From contig JACTNA010000018.1 of NCBI GenBank assembly GCA_014584315.1, forward strand, positions 274,645-338,644: 64,000 bases of DNA, in the 5' to 3' direction. The notes under the pieces are model-generated. The model made no database searches. It had not been told where the DNA came from and worked only from the letters and a program-made list of their open reading frames with translations. This DNA comes from Planctomycetota bacterium (GTDB taxonomy: Bacteria > Planctomycetota > Phycisphaerae > Phycisphaerales > UBA1924). A program made the position numbers and the translations under genes. Positions 8,375 through 18,273 of this stretch are shown piece by piece (the first letter of the stretch is position 1; every line of letters starts with the position of its first letter).

Positions 8375-11300
8375 TCACTTCGGGCGGACGTACTTGCCGA
8401 GCAGGAGGCCGGCGTTCTGGCGACCGAGGAAGAAGTCGGTGTCGAGCACGGTGTCGGCGGCGTCCGAGAGGGCGCGTCCGGTGGCGGGGAGCGAGTAGGA
8501 CCCCTGCGAGCCGGGCACGTCCGTGACGGAGTTGGCGGCCATGAGATCGAACTGCTCGCCGAAGGGGTCGTAGTCGCCGCTGATGCGGAGGCCGAGCATC
8601 TCGCCGACGCGCCGTCCGACGGCGGCGGTGATGGACTGGACGATCGCGTCCAGCCCGTCCTGCGAGGGGGAGTACCCGAGCAGGGCGAGCGAGGGGAGGA
8701 AGACGACCGCTTCGTCTGTGCGAGAGGAGTTGAAACCGTCGGAGCCGAAGGAGAATCCGTAGGCCTCGGAGAAGAAGTCGAAGGTGCGGTTGAAGAGGAG
8801 CGTGACGGGATCGACGGTCGTGGTGAGGAAGACCGTGGAGTAGTCCTGGAACTCGAAGGCGTTGGGGTTGGTGGAGAACCGCACGTCGAGGCCGACCACG
8901 TCGTCCGCGGTGCCGACGACGCCGTCGGGTCCTGCGTCCGCGACGGCGGAGCCGAAGATGCTCTGGAGGTTGGAGACGAGCCGTGTGGTGATGTAGTCGG
9001 CGACGGTCTGGCCGTTGGCGGCCTTGCCGGTGAAGCCGAGCACGGCGGGGTTGAAGGAGTTGAGCCGGGTGGTCAGCCCGCCGGCCTGGAGCCAGTCGAT
9101 GGCGCCGCCGTTGAGTTCGATGAAGACGTTCTGGAATCGCTTGGTGATCTGGGATGCGCCCTCGGTGATGACTTCGAGCCTGTAGTCGGTGTTGAAGATG
9201 CCCTGGACGTAGACGGCGTACTTGGCGGGCTGGCCGGACAGATCGAGCCTGCCGGGGGCGACGAAGTCGATGAAGAAATCGCCGTTGGCGTCGTAGCCGT
9301 AGGCGAAGTCGCCGTTTCGTGCGAGTTCGCCGGGCGTCGAGCCGTGCGAACTGAAGCGCGAGGGCGAGAAGACGAGGAGGCCGTCGTCGATGTCGGCGGA
9401 GGTTGTGACATCGAAGATGCCGAACTGGACGCCGCCGCTGTAGTCGGTGAAGGTGACCGGGTGGCGGCTGCCGAGGTCCGCGCCGAGGTCGTTGAGTTTG
9501 AGCGTGACTCGGACGCGCGATCCGGCGGCGATCGGGTTGCCGCCGTTGAGGGCGTAGACGTCAACGTCGGGGGTGACGTTGGAGGGGAGGCCGAAGGCGC
9601 CGGCCGGCCCGATGGCGGCATCGACGTTGACGATCTGGCGTCCTGCGGTGTCGGTGAAGGCGGTGACGGTCCCCGCGGCGTTGGCGCCGGTGACGAAGTC
9701 ATCGGCGGTTCCGAGCGTGCCGTCCGCGCCCGAGCTGATCGTGAAGGTGAAATCGCCGATGACGCGGGTGGTGAGGTCGTCCGCGGTGCCGAAGACGCCG
9801 TCCGCGCCGGCGAAGGTGGACGGCGCGGGAGCGTTCACGAGCGGTTCGGCGCTGCCCGAGTTGGCGGTTGCGCTGAAGCCCGAGTTGCCGTCGTCGAAGA
9901 CCTCGACGGTGAAGTTGTAGTCGCCGACGCCGCCGGGCGCGGAGGCGATGTTGGGGACGAAGTTGGAGGCGAAGGTGCCGACGTTCGAGACGATGATGTG
10001 GTAGACGCCGGTCTGCTTGATGAGGTAGGCCTCGCCGAACGTGGCGTCGGTCTCGGCGCCGACGGGCTCGGGAAGGGGGACGACGTAGGCGCTGGGGCCG
10101 AAGCCGCCCTCGACCTCGCCCTCGGGGTTGATCAGGCCTCGGCCGGCGAAGAAGGCCGCGCCCTGCATCGCGCCGAGGCGCAGGATCTGGCCGGCCTGGA
10201 GCGTGACGCGGTAGAGGTCGGTGTCGTTGGGGAACCGGAAGAGGTTGGTGTTGTGGTCCGGGTGGTCGCCGATCGTGCCGCGCAGCGTGAATGGGCGGTT
10301 GGGGGTGGGCAGCCCGTCGGAGGCGTGGTTGTCGTCGAGCACGATGTCGAGGTTGACGGGCGGGTAGAAGTCGATTCGGCGGATGACGCCGGTGGTCGGC
10401 TCGGGCACGAAGGCGGGTCCCGCGAAGGCGTCGAGCTTGTCGCCGGGATCGCCGACGATGTCGTCCTGCGAGTAGCGCTCGCCGGGCGTGATCGTGCCGT
10501 CGCCGTTGCCGTCGAGCGGGGCGAGCGCGAGCGACGAACGAACGTTCTCGGGGTTGAGTTCGAAGCGGTAGACGCCGGGGCCGGGGACGCCGGCGAGTTG
10601 GGGGAGGTCGCGTTCGGTGACGTCGCGCTCGAAGATGACTTCGAGTTGGTTGGACTGCGGGACGTAGTTGAGGGTGTAGTCGATGCCTTCGACGAGGCGG
10701 ATCTCGATCTCGCCCGAGCCGCGAACCTCGGAGACCGAGAGGCCCGCGGAGAAACTGGACGAGTCCATGGGCTGGTTGAAGGTGAGGGTGGCGGTGTAGA
10801 CGCGGCTTCGCTCGATGACGGCGAGCGAGGAGACCTGGATGGGCAGCGGCGTGTGGCGCGGGTTGGTGATCTGGAAGTTGCCGTTGTTCCCGGCGGGCGA
10901 ACCGCCCGCGGTGACCGCGCCCAGATCGCCGGTGGAGCCGACGCGGTAGGACTCGGAGTTCCGGTTCGAGCCTTCGATAGTCCCGGCGACGCTGACACCG
11001 GCGAGGACGGACCGACCGCTGGCGAGCGAGTCGTCGCTGGTGCCGAAGTAGCCGTCCGTGCCGCGGGTGAAGCCGGCGACGACGCTGGAGCGGATCATGC
11101 TGCCGCCGATGTTTACCGCGCCGGCGAAGCCGGTGGTCGCGTGGTCCGCGGCGTCGCCGGCACCCCCGATCTCGGCGTCGCGGCCGAGGTCGCCGCCGAC
11201 CATGATCGAGGTCTCGACGACGCTGCCGGCGATGTTGACCGCGTCGAGGAAGTCGCGGGAGGAGACGAAGGAGCGTGTGAGCGAGGGGGCGGTGAACGAT

Positions 11301-14300
11301 CCGATGGCGGAGCCTGAGCGGACGACGCCGCTGCTCATGGGAGCGTTGAGGGTGATGGAGAAGGCGACGCGGTCGACGTTGACGTGCCCGCGCATGGTGC
11401 CGCCGAAGGTGACGAAGCCGGTGGTGAAGACGTCGATGAGGACCTCGCCGCGCTCGTCGGGGTCGGCGTCGCCGAACTCGCCGACGACGTTGATGAAGGC
11501 GGCGTTCTTGGCCGAGATCGTGCCGTTGCGGAAGTGGCCCACGATGATCGTGTCGAGGTGCTGGCCGATGGTGACGTCGCCGGTGCCCTCGTCGTTGCCG
11601 AGTTCGATGCGGACGGCGTAGTGGTCGATGTAGATATCGGAGTCGCCGAAGAGGGTCGCCTCGATGCGGAGGAGCCCGACCGAGGAGAAGTTGGTCGAAA
11701 CGACGTCGAAGTTCGCGAGCGCGCCCGTGGTGGAGGTGACGACGACGGAGGAGGCCTCGGTGGTGCCCGAGAGGATGACGCGGTCGGTCGCCGAGTCGAA
11801 CGAGACGCTGCCCGGTCCGGAGAAGAAGATCGTGCCGCTGTTGGTCGCGGTGGCGAAATCCAGCGAGCCGCCCGAGGGGACGGGCGTGCCGACCAGTGAG
11901 GAGGCGGCGTTGGCGTGGTTGACCGGGAGCGTGGGCCCGAGGACGCCGAGTCGGCCTCCCGCCGTCGCGCCCGGCGCGATGCCCTCGCTGACGACCATGG
12001 ACTCGAAGACGTCGCCGGCGACGTTGACCTCGGCGACATACGAGACGCCCGGCTCGGTGCGGTCGTCGGAGGAGCCGTAGACGCCGTCCGGCCCGTGCCA
12101 GATGCCGGCGACGACCTTGGAGCGGACCATCGCGCCGCCGACGTTGACCGCGTTGACGAACCCGGACTGGGTGGAGTCGCGGTTGGCGATGCCGCGTCCG
12201 CCGGGGCGGGCGTCCTGCCCGAAGTCGCGCACGCCGGCGATGATCAGGGCGTCCATGACGCTGCCGCCGACGGCGACGGCGTGGATGGAGTCGCCCGCGG
12301 CGATGACGGAGCCGGTGGCGGTGGTGAGTTCGTCGTTGCGGAGGTCGCCGCCGATGGTGAGGAAGCCGATGGCGTAGTCGGCCTTGATGGTCGCCTCGAA
12401 GACCGAACCGCGGTCGACGAGAACGTTGCCGATGTTCCAGCCGGCGGTGATGGACGGGCCTTGGATGGCGGTGGCCTGGACGAGTCCGGGCGGCAGTTGG
12501 TTGCGGAAGGCGTCGTAGGGGGTTGCGGCGGAGCGGAAGGGGTTGACGCCCATGTCGCCGAAGACGCCGTCCTCGGTGCCGAGGACCTGGACGGAGAGGA
12601 CGATCCAGTCGGCGTGGACTCGGCCGTAGAAGTTGCCGGCGTTCACGACCACGGAATCGATCTGGCCGTCGTGGGCGATGACGCTGGCGGTGGGGAGGAA
12701 GGACCCGCCGAGGATGTTGACCGCGCCGATGCCGCCGGAGTAACTGACGACGCTTCCTGCGAAGTCGCCGGTGATGTTGACCGCGCCGATGCGCCCGGCG
12801 GCGTAGAGGGAGCCGCGCCCGAGGAGGTTGTCGCCCGGACGGTTCGGGACCATGCCGATGGTGACGGTGCCGATGGTCTCGCCGGCGCGGATGTCGGAGT
12901 ACAACTGTCCGCCGGCGGTGACGGTGGGGAGCGCGCCGCGGACGACGATCATGCCCGGCTGGTTGCGGTCGCCGATGTGGCGGCCGGCGGTGAGGGCGTT
13001 GATGCTGCGGCGCACGTCGGTGGTGATGCGGAGGTCGCGCGCGGCGGAAAGGGTGCCGACGGTGCCGCGCGAGGTGTCGGTGACGAGGTGGATCGCGAGG
13101 TCGCCCTCGGTGACGTTGATGGTGCCGATGGGTCCGGATGAGGAGACGCGGCCGCTGAAGAGGGTGCGGGCGGTGATGGTGTCGATCTGGCCCTGGGGGC
13201 CGGTGACGGCGAAGGAGGTGTTGTAGATGTCGTCGGTCGCGGCGATTCGGGTGACGGGTCCTGAGACGATGATCTCGCTGGTGCGGATGGCCCTGGCGTC
13301 GAGGTTCTGGATGTTGCCGGCGGTGAAGCTGCTGGCGGCGATGACGCCGGTGGCGTTGAAGCGCGGGATGTGGTTGTTGACGTCGAGATCGACGCGGGTG
13401 AAGTTGCGGCCCGAGATCTCGTTGACGATCCAGCCGAAGACGTCGATGCGGATGTCGCTGTAGTCGCCGGCGGAGCCGAAGGTCGAGAGCCGGTCGAGTT
13501 CGCCGCCGCTGAGGATTTCGGCGGGGTGGAACTCGAGGTCGCTGCCCTCGACGGTGCTGTTGCGGTAGCCGGTCGCCTGGACACGGAAGATGCGCGTCCA
13601 TGCGTCGAGGATGGAGGCGTCGAAGAAGCCGTTGTCGAGACGGACGTCGTTGATGATGTCCGCGCGGATGGTGGAGCGGAAGACGTCGCTGTCCAGCCCG
13701 TCGATGAGGTTGACCGTGCCCGTGAGGAGGATGGGATCGACGTAGATGAGCGAGAGCCAGAAGCCGTCGAGCAGTTCCGCGCTGACGTGCGCGTCGATCA
13801 TGTCCGCGCCGCGGAGTCGAACGGTGCCCACGCCCTGCGCGTCGAGTTGGTTGCCCGGCCCGACGGTTCCTGCGGTGAGGTTGGCGGAGATGATGGGCGC
13901 GGAGATGAACGCGCCGGGGTGGATGCCGCCCTCGGCGGTGACGAGGCGGATCTCGTCGTCGGCGAAGATGCCGGCGGTGACGAGCGGCGAATGGCGGGTG
14001 TTCTGGATGCCCATGCCGACGCTGACGTCGCCGATGATGGTGGCGTAGAGGACGCCGACGATGCCCTCGAACTCGCCCGTGGGAACGGAGCGGTCGAAGT
14101 TCGGGCGGACGTTGAGGAGCGTGGCGTTTTCGTCCTGGAGGATGACGTCGCCGATCGAGCCGCCGACGTTGACGTTGAGCACGTCGCCGGTGCGAGCGAC
14201 GAGGCCGTTGAGGTAGCCGTCGAACGGGCCGCCGATGTCGTCGAGGAAGGCGGTTCCGGCGTCGTTGTTGACGTTGGAGACGGGTCGGTGGAGCGCGCCG

Positions 14301-17300
14301 GCCCAGTCGCCGTCGATGCTGTTCGTGTCGATGCCGAGCGGCCCGCCGACGGCGGTGTTCTTGCCGCCCTGGACGCCGAGGAACGGCCCGATGAGTCTCG
14401 GCCCCCATGCGGGGACCTGCGTGCGTCCGAGCGTGCCGGTGCGGATGTCGATGGTGTCGACGCCGACGACGTCGATGGCGACGATGTCGCCGCGGGGCGT
14501 CTCGTTGGTGATGGCCTGGAGTCGTTCGCCGCCGGACTGGACGATCTGCCAGACGTCGACCTCGACATCGCCGCGGATGCCGATGGCGGCCGCGCCGTCC
14601 GCGCCGGCGATGTTGATGCGTCCGATGGAGATGGGCGCGAGGGTCTCGCTGTTTCCGCCCTGGTCGCCGGTGGAGGTGATGAGGAGTTGACGGCCTCCGG
14701 TGAGGTCGATCTGGTCGAGCGTGGCGATGGCGACGCCCTGGGAGACGTCGATGGGGAGGTATCGGATGAGGCCGCCGACGGTGCCGTTGGGCAGGCCGAG
14801 GATTTCCACGCGGACGCGTCCGCCGCCGTCGTCGACGAGTTCGATGGGCTGGCCGCCGATGATCTCGACGCTGGAGTCGAACGTGTTGCCGACGTCGATG
14901 CGGGGGAAGTCGACGAACCTGACGTCGGATCCGGAGCCTGTCGTCGCGACGACGGCGCGCTGGTCTCCGAGCCAGATGCCGATCTCGGGGTCTGCGGGAT
15001 CGAACTCGATGTCCTGGCTGATGAGCAGTCCACCGACGGTCGAGCCGGGGGGCGTGGTGAGGAGGAGCGTCCCGCCGAGGACGTGCGAACCGACACGGAC
15101 CACGCCGATGCTGCCGTCGCCGCCGGCGGTGCCGGTGATGACGTTCGCGCCGAGGGGGAAGAGCCCTCGTTCGGTGTCGGAGATCTGGTCGTACCCGACC
15201 GCGCCGCGGAAGTCGAGGGTGCCGATGCGTCCCGCGACACGGAGTTCGAGCCAGACGACGTCGCCGACGAGTCCGTCGTTCTGCGCGTCGAACGCCGGGT
15301 TGAGGCCGGTGTTGAAGCTGCCGAGATCGCCGCCGACGATGATGTCGACCGGGGCGGCGGCGGAGCCTCGCACGTCGCGTCCCGCGGTGACGTTGAAGAG
15401 GGTGCCCTTGACGCTGAAGGTCCCGCTGGCGAGGTTGTGGGAGAGGGGGTTGTCCTCGTCCACGCCGCGCGGGTTGAAGGTCTCGGTCGCGTCGGTGTCG
15501 CCGCCGTTGGCGCTGGGCCAGTAGCCGGTGCCGAACCGGAACGAGCCGACGTTGCCGTTGAGGACGGTGACGCCGTTGGAGAGGCCGGCGGGGTTGGTGC
15601 CGGTGTTGCCGTTCCCGCCGCCGGTGCGGTAGGCGCCGAGGGTGGTGGGGGTGAGGCCTGTGAGCGTGGCGGCGTAGGCGAAGCCGGTCTGGGTGTTGTC
15701 GTCGGTCGCCTGCGCGATCCCGACGCCGGAGACGACGAGGTAGTAGATGCCGGGCGAGGGCGCGTCGAAGCGGAGGAACTGGGATTCCTCGAAACTCCGG
15801 GTGAAGCGCGAGGCGACGAAGGTGCGCTGCTGCTCGTCCACGATGCGGAAGAGCAGGTCGGTGTCCACGGCGTCGACCTGGAGGATGACCGGCTGGGCGG
15901 CGTTGGAAGCGAAGGCGAAGACGTCGACCTGATCGTCGGCGTTGATGGTGTCGCCGAAGCCCAGTTCGCCGAGCACTCGCACGGCGGTGCCGATCGAGCC
16001 GATCCACTCGGCCGACATGATCGAGTCGTTGCGGTAGGTTCCCAGCCCGAACGCCGCGCTCTGGCGGTTGCCGAGCGCGAAGGGATCGCTCGCGTCGGTG
16101 AGCAGGAACGAGGCGAGCATGGCGCGCATGGTGACGCGCGGGTCGGCGTCGTCGGCGACGCCGTAGGTGTGCTCGCGCTCGACGTAGTTGAGGATCTCGT
16201 GCGGCGGGCGGTTCGCGGGGTCGTTGAGGTCGCCCAGGACCGTGGCGTCGATGACGGATCGTCCCGCGATGGCGATCTCGCCGACGGTGCGGCCGACCAC
16301 GAGTTCGCCGTTGGTCTTGTAGAAGTTGTTGATGTTGAAGGGGGGCGTGTAGCCCGGGTCTGCGGCCCACATGCCGGTATCGGTGCCTGAGGTGAGGGAG
16401 CCGAGGTCGCCGGCGACGTTGATGGAGCCGACGAGGTAGCCGATGGCGAGCCGCTCGACCGCGCCGGTGAACTGCGAGGAGCCGTGCAGGATGCCGTGGA
16501 TCAGGACGGAGCCGATGGAGGCGCCGTTGAGGACGAAGATGCCCTGGTCGGGTCGGCTGAAGCCGGTGGTGACGATGTTGCCCGCGGCCGCGCCGAGGGG
16601 GTTGTAGTTCTGGAGGTTCCGAACGAAGGGGGAGCCGACGATGACGGAGCCGGGGCCGGGGGGAAGCCCCTCGACGTTCAGCCCGCCGCCCGGCTCGACG
16701 TACCAGGTGTAGCCGAATGGGGCGGCGGACGACTCGAAGTCGTCGTAGAGGCCCACGATCGAGTCGGTGATGAAGTACTCGAACGGGAACTCGTAGCGGT
16801 CGAATCCGGGTGTCGGCTCCTCGGTGGCGGTGATCTCGCCGCCGATCATGTTGAATGAGGTGCGAGAGTCGGTGTTGCTGAAGACGATGCGTCCGATGCC
16901 GTCGTTGAAGTTGGGGATGCCGTTGGCGTCGGGATCGCTGAGGGCGAACTCCGAGTTGACAGGGATGCCGAGGCGGATGGTGTTCACCATCGCCCTGTCG
17001 TAGAGGTCGAAGAAGGACACGGACGCGCCGACGGGGCCGGTGAGCGTGGCCGAGACGCCCACGACGCGATCGTCGATGAGTTCCGCCAGTTCGCTCGGCG
17101 GGAGGACGAACTCCATGTTGTCGAGGTACATGTTCCCCGACCCGACCGTCTCGAATCGGACGCGGGCGAAGTTGACGTCCTGCCCCGCGAGGTTGTTGTC
17201 CAGCACGAGGCGGCCGATGCCGTTGGCGCGCTCGTTGGGGTTGGCGTTCTGGATGAGGTTCAGGAGCGAGTTGCCCTGGAAGACGTCGGTGGTGATCGAG

Positions 17301-17863
17301 CCGTCGTTCTCGTAGTACGAGGCGAGCAGGCGGAACTGCGAGGGCACCAGCCCGAACCCGTCGGTGTCGATGATGTCCACAGAGAACGTGTCGAAGATGC
17401 CGACGTTCGGCAGGTCGAACTGCCAGAACTGGCCCCCCACCGCGACGACGCGGATCCCGAGGTCGTCCTCTTCCCCGCCGGGCATCTGCGCGATGCGGAA
17501 GTTGGTGGTCGGCGCGAAGTTGTGGAGGACGCGGATCTCGGACTGGAGGAAGGTGAAGTTCTGTGGGATGCCGCCGACGGCCTCGTCGTTGAAGTCCTCC
17601 TCGACCGTTTCAGGCTCGTCCGGCGTGTCGATGGTGATGTCGGTCGTGATGTAGGGGCGCACATACCCGAAGTGGGCGGTGACCTGGCCGAGGCCTGTGG
17701 CGGGGTTCACCACGTCGGGCGTGATGGTGAGCGTGAAGAGGAGTTTGCGCTCTTCGAGGCGCTCGCAGTCGAACTCTGGACGCCGGTCCTCGCGGCGGCG
17801 CGTCGCGCCCACGGAGCCCAGCAGCGAACGGATCGACCGGCGGATTCGACGAGAGCCCTTCAT
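8375..17863 (-). CDS. Giant secreted surface protein (3,162 aa) with LEPR-XLL-like N-terminus and beta-helix-like repeats
   Basis: The N-terminus is basic (MKGSRRIRRSIRSLLG) and then has CERLEERKLLFTLT. This matches the LEPR-XLL type of N-terminal motif that marks very large planctomycete exported proteins. The body is rich in G, D, N, V, T and S, with short strand-turn units such as VNVGGAMVRSKVVAG, VGGDLGSFNTG and IGAVNITGDF, suggesting stacked beta-solenoid repeats. Two stretches look like pre-peptidase C-terminal (PPC) modules: DVFAFASNAAQPVILQVDA and the later DTDLYRVTLQAGQILRLGAM. A D-G-x-x-G-[ST]-x-D-D motif occurs five times and may bind calcium. Cysteine is almost absent. ATG 17863 has AGGAG six bases upstream. 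Single-gene unit with its own terminator. Adhesion, cell-surface layer or polymer binding are possible; no enzymatic motif was seen. Confidence 0.9.
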   Translation of the reverse strand: MKGSRRIRRSIRSLLGSVGATRRREDRRPEFDCERLEERKLLFTLTITPDVVNPATGLGQVTAHFGYVRPYITTDITIDTPDEPETVEEDFNDEAVGGIPQNFTFLQSEIRVLHNFAPTTNFRIAQMPGGEEDDLGIRVVAVGGQFWQFDLPNVGIFDTFSVDIIDTDGFGLVPSQFRLLASYYENDGSITTDVFQGNSLLNLIQNANPNERANGIGRLVLDNNLAGQDVNFARVRFETVGSGNMYLDNMEFVLPPSELAELIDDRVVGVSATLTGPVGASVSFFDLYDRAMVNTIRLGIPVNSEFALSDPDANGIPNFNDGIGRIVFSNTDSRTSFNMIGGEITATEEPTPGFDRYEFPFEYFITDSIVGLYDDFESSAAPFGYTWYVEPGGGLNVEGLPPGPGSVIVGSPFVRNLQNYNPLGAAAGNIVTTGFSRPDQGIFVLNGASIGSVLIHGILHGSSQFTGAVERLAIGYLVGSINVAGDLGSLTSGTDTGMWAADPGYTPPFNINNFYKTNGELVVGRTVGEIAIAGRSVIDATVLGDLNDPANRPPHEILNYVEREHTYGVADDADPRVTMRAMLASFLLTDASDPFALGNRQSAAFGLGTYRNDSIMSAEWIGSIGTAVRVLGELGFGDTINADDQVDVFAFASNAAQPVILQVDAVDTDLLFRIVDEQQRTFVASRFTRSFEESQFLRFDAPSPGIYYLVVSGVGIAQATDDNTQTGFAYAATLTGLTPTTLGAYRTGGGNGNTGTNPAGLSNGVTVLNGNVGSFRFGTGYWPSANGGDTDATETFNPRGVDEDNPLSHNLASGTFSVKGTLFNVTAGRDVRGSAAAPVDIIVGGDLGSFNTGLNPAFDAQNDGLVGDVVWLELRVAGRIGTLDFRGAVGYDQISDTERGLFPLGANVITGTAGGDGSIGVVRVGSHVLGGTLLLTTPPGSTVGGLLISQDIEFDPADPEIGIWLGDQRAVVATTGSGSDVRFVDFPRIDVGNTFDSSVEIIGGQPIELVDDGGGRVRVEILGLPNGTVGGLIRYLPIDVSQGVAIATLDQIDLTGGRQLLITSTGDQGGNSETLAPISIGRINIAGADGAAAIGIRGDVEVDVWQIVQSGGERLQAITNETPRGDIVAIDVVGVDTIDIRTGTLGRTQVPAWGPRLIGPFLGVQGGKNTAVGGPLGIDTNSIDGDWAGALHRPVSNVNNDAGTAFLDDIGGPFDGYLNGLVARTGDVLNVNVGGSIGDVILQDENATLLNVRPNFDRSVPTGEFEGIVGVLYATIIGDVSVGMGIQNTRHSPLVTAGIFADDEIRLVTAEGGIHPGAFISAPIISANLTAGTVGPGNQLDAQGVGTVRLRGADMIDAHVSAELLDGFWLSLIYVDPILLTGTVNLIDGLDSDVFRSTIRADIINDVRLDNGFFDASILDAWTRIFRVQATGYRNSTVEGSDLEFHPAEILSGGELDRLSTFGSAGDYSDIRIDVFGWIVNEISGRNFTRVDLDVNNHIPRFNATGVIAASSFTAGNIQNLDARAIRTSEIIVSGPVTRIAATDDIYNTSFAVTGPQGQIDTITARTLFSGRVSSSGPIGTINVTEGDLAIHLVTDTSRGTVGTLSAARDLRITTDVRRSINALTAGRHIGDRNQPGMIVVRGALPTVTAGGQLYSDIRAGETIGTVTIGMVPNRPGDNLLGRGSLYAAGRIGAVNITGDFAGSVVSYSGGIGAVNILGGSFLPTASVIAHDGQIDSVVVNAGNFYGRVHADWIVLSVQVLGTEDGVFGDMGVNPFRSAATPYDAFRNQLPPGLVQATAIQGPSITAGWNIGNVLVDRGSVFEATIKADYAIGFLTIGGDLRNDELTTATGSVIAAGDSIHAVAVGGSVMDALIIAGVRDFGQDARPGGRGIANRDSTQSGFVNAVNVGGAMVRSKVVAGIWHGPDGVYGSSDDRTEPGVSYVAEVNVAGDVFESMVVSEGIAPGATAGGRLGVLGPTLPVNHANAASSLVGTPVPSGGSLDFATATNSGTIFFSGPGSVSFDSATDRVILSGTTEASSVVVTSTTGALANFDVVSTNFSSVGLLRIEATLFGDSDIYIDHYAVRIELGNDEGTGDVTIGQHLDTIIVGHFRNGTISAKNAAFINVVGEFGDADPDERGEVLIDVFTTGFVTFGGTMRGHVNVDRVAFSITLNAPMSSGVVRSGSAIGSFTAPSLTRSFVSSRDFLDAVNIAGSVVETSIMVGGDLGRDAEIGGAGDAADHATTGFAGAVNIGGSMIRSSVVAGFTRGTDGYFGTSDDSLASGRSVLAGVSVAGTIEGSNRNSESYRVGSTGDLGAVTAGGSPAGNNGNFQITNPRHTPLPIQVSSLAVIERSRVYTATLTFNQPMDSSSFSAGLSVSEVRGSGEIEIRLVEGIDYTLNYVPQSNQLEVIFERDVTERDLPQLAGVPGPGVYRFELNPENVRSSLALAPLDGNGDGTITPGERYSQDDIVGDPGDKLDAFAGPAFVPEPTTGVIRRIDFYPPVNLDIVLDDNHASDGLPTPNRPFTLRGTIGDHPDHNTNLFRFPNDTDLYRVTLQAGQILRLGAMQGAAFFAGRGLINPEGEVEGGFGPSAYVVPLPEPVGAETDATFGEAYLIKQTGVYHIIVSNVGTFASNFVPNIASAPGGVGDYNFTVEVFDDGNSGFSATANSGSAEPLVNAPAPSTFAGADGVFGTADDLTTRVIGDFTFTISSGADGTLGTADDFVTGANAAGTVTAFTDTAGRQIVNVDAAIGPAGAFGLPSNVTPDVDVYALNGGNPIAAGSRVRVTLKLNDLGADLGSRHPVTFTDYSGGVQFGIFDVTTSADIDDGLLVFSPSRFSSHGSTPGELARNGDFAYGYDANGDFFIDFVAPGRLDLSGQPAKYAVYVQGIFNTDYRLEVITEGASQITKRFQNVFIELNGGAIDWLQAGGLTTRLNSFNPAVLGFTGKAANGQTVADYITTRLVSNLQSIFGSAVADAGPDGVVGTADDVVGLDVRFSTNPNAFEFQDYSTVFLTTTVDPVTLLFNRTFDFFSEAYGFSFGSDGFNSSRTDEAVVFLPSLALLGYSPSQDGLDAIVQSITAAVGRRVGEMLGLRISGDYDPFGEQFDLMAANSVTDVPGSQGSYSLPATGRALSDAADTVLDTDFFLGRQNAGLLLGKYVRPK
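10978..11160 (-). repeat. Internal repeat unit of the giant protein gene, copy 2
   Basis: Encodes GAVNIGGSMIRSSVVAG followed by DGYFGTSDD and a VAGVSVAGT-like strand. It matches, residue for residue in most places, the unit encoded at about 12001-12190, and flanking sequence up to about 11250 is also alike. Boundaries are approximate. Confidence 0.6.
12001..12190 (-). repeat. Internal repeat unit of the giant protein gene, copy 1
   Basis: Encodes NAVNVGGAMVRSKVVAG followed by DGVYGSSDD and VAEVNVAGDVFES. Paired with the unit at about 10978-11160. The copies lie about 1 kb apart, which suggests a longer duplicated block within the gene. Boundaries are approximate. Confidence 0.6.
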
Positions 17864-18273
17864 GGCGACTCCTGATCAGTCAAACAGTGGTCCGGGACCG
17901 TTCCACACGCGGGGCGACGCTCCTGCACGCCGCCCGGCGACTCCCCGCACCGCTCGGCGAGCGGCGCGGGCCGGTCGAGTCTGGCGCTCCGCCCATGCCC
18001 CCGGCCCATGCCGGAACGGTCCCCGCGCGCACCCGTGCACGCGACGGGCGGAGAGGCCACAGGCTATGCCAAACGGCGACATCGCACAACTCAGCCTTCG
18101 GGGCCGCACCCTTCGGCCGGGCGCCGACGACAAGCGGGGGTCGTCGGCCGCTCTCCCGGCGGTGCAGCAGGTCGGCGGGTCCGCGCGGACCCACGTCTGT
18201 CAGGCCCCTACGCACCCCACCATACCAGGGTTCCGCTCCCGCGCCAAGCCCCCTCCCGAAACCCGACCCGGGC
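17864..18273. other. Non-coding gap between the giant protein gene and pheA
   Basis: About 410 bases between two minus-strand genes. It must hold the promoter of the giant protein gene. The ribosome binding site (AGGAG on the minus strand, about 17869-17873) is at its left edge. I see no convincing gene, repeat or terminator in the rest. Confidence 0.5.

Noticed and set aside
9699..16370. Very long Arg/His/Pro-rich open frame inside the giant surface protein gene
   Set aside because: Same strand, other frame; composition is a shifted reading of GC-rich codons with no folded-protein character.
9344..16390. Long Val/Asp/Gly/Ala-rich open frames on the plus strand opposite the giant gene
   Set aside because: Mirror readings of codons with G/C third positions; no motif, no start context, no terminator logic.
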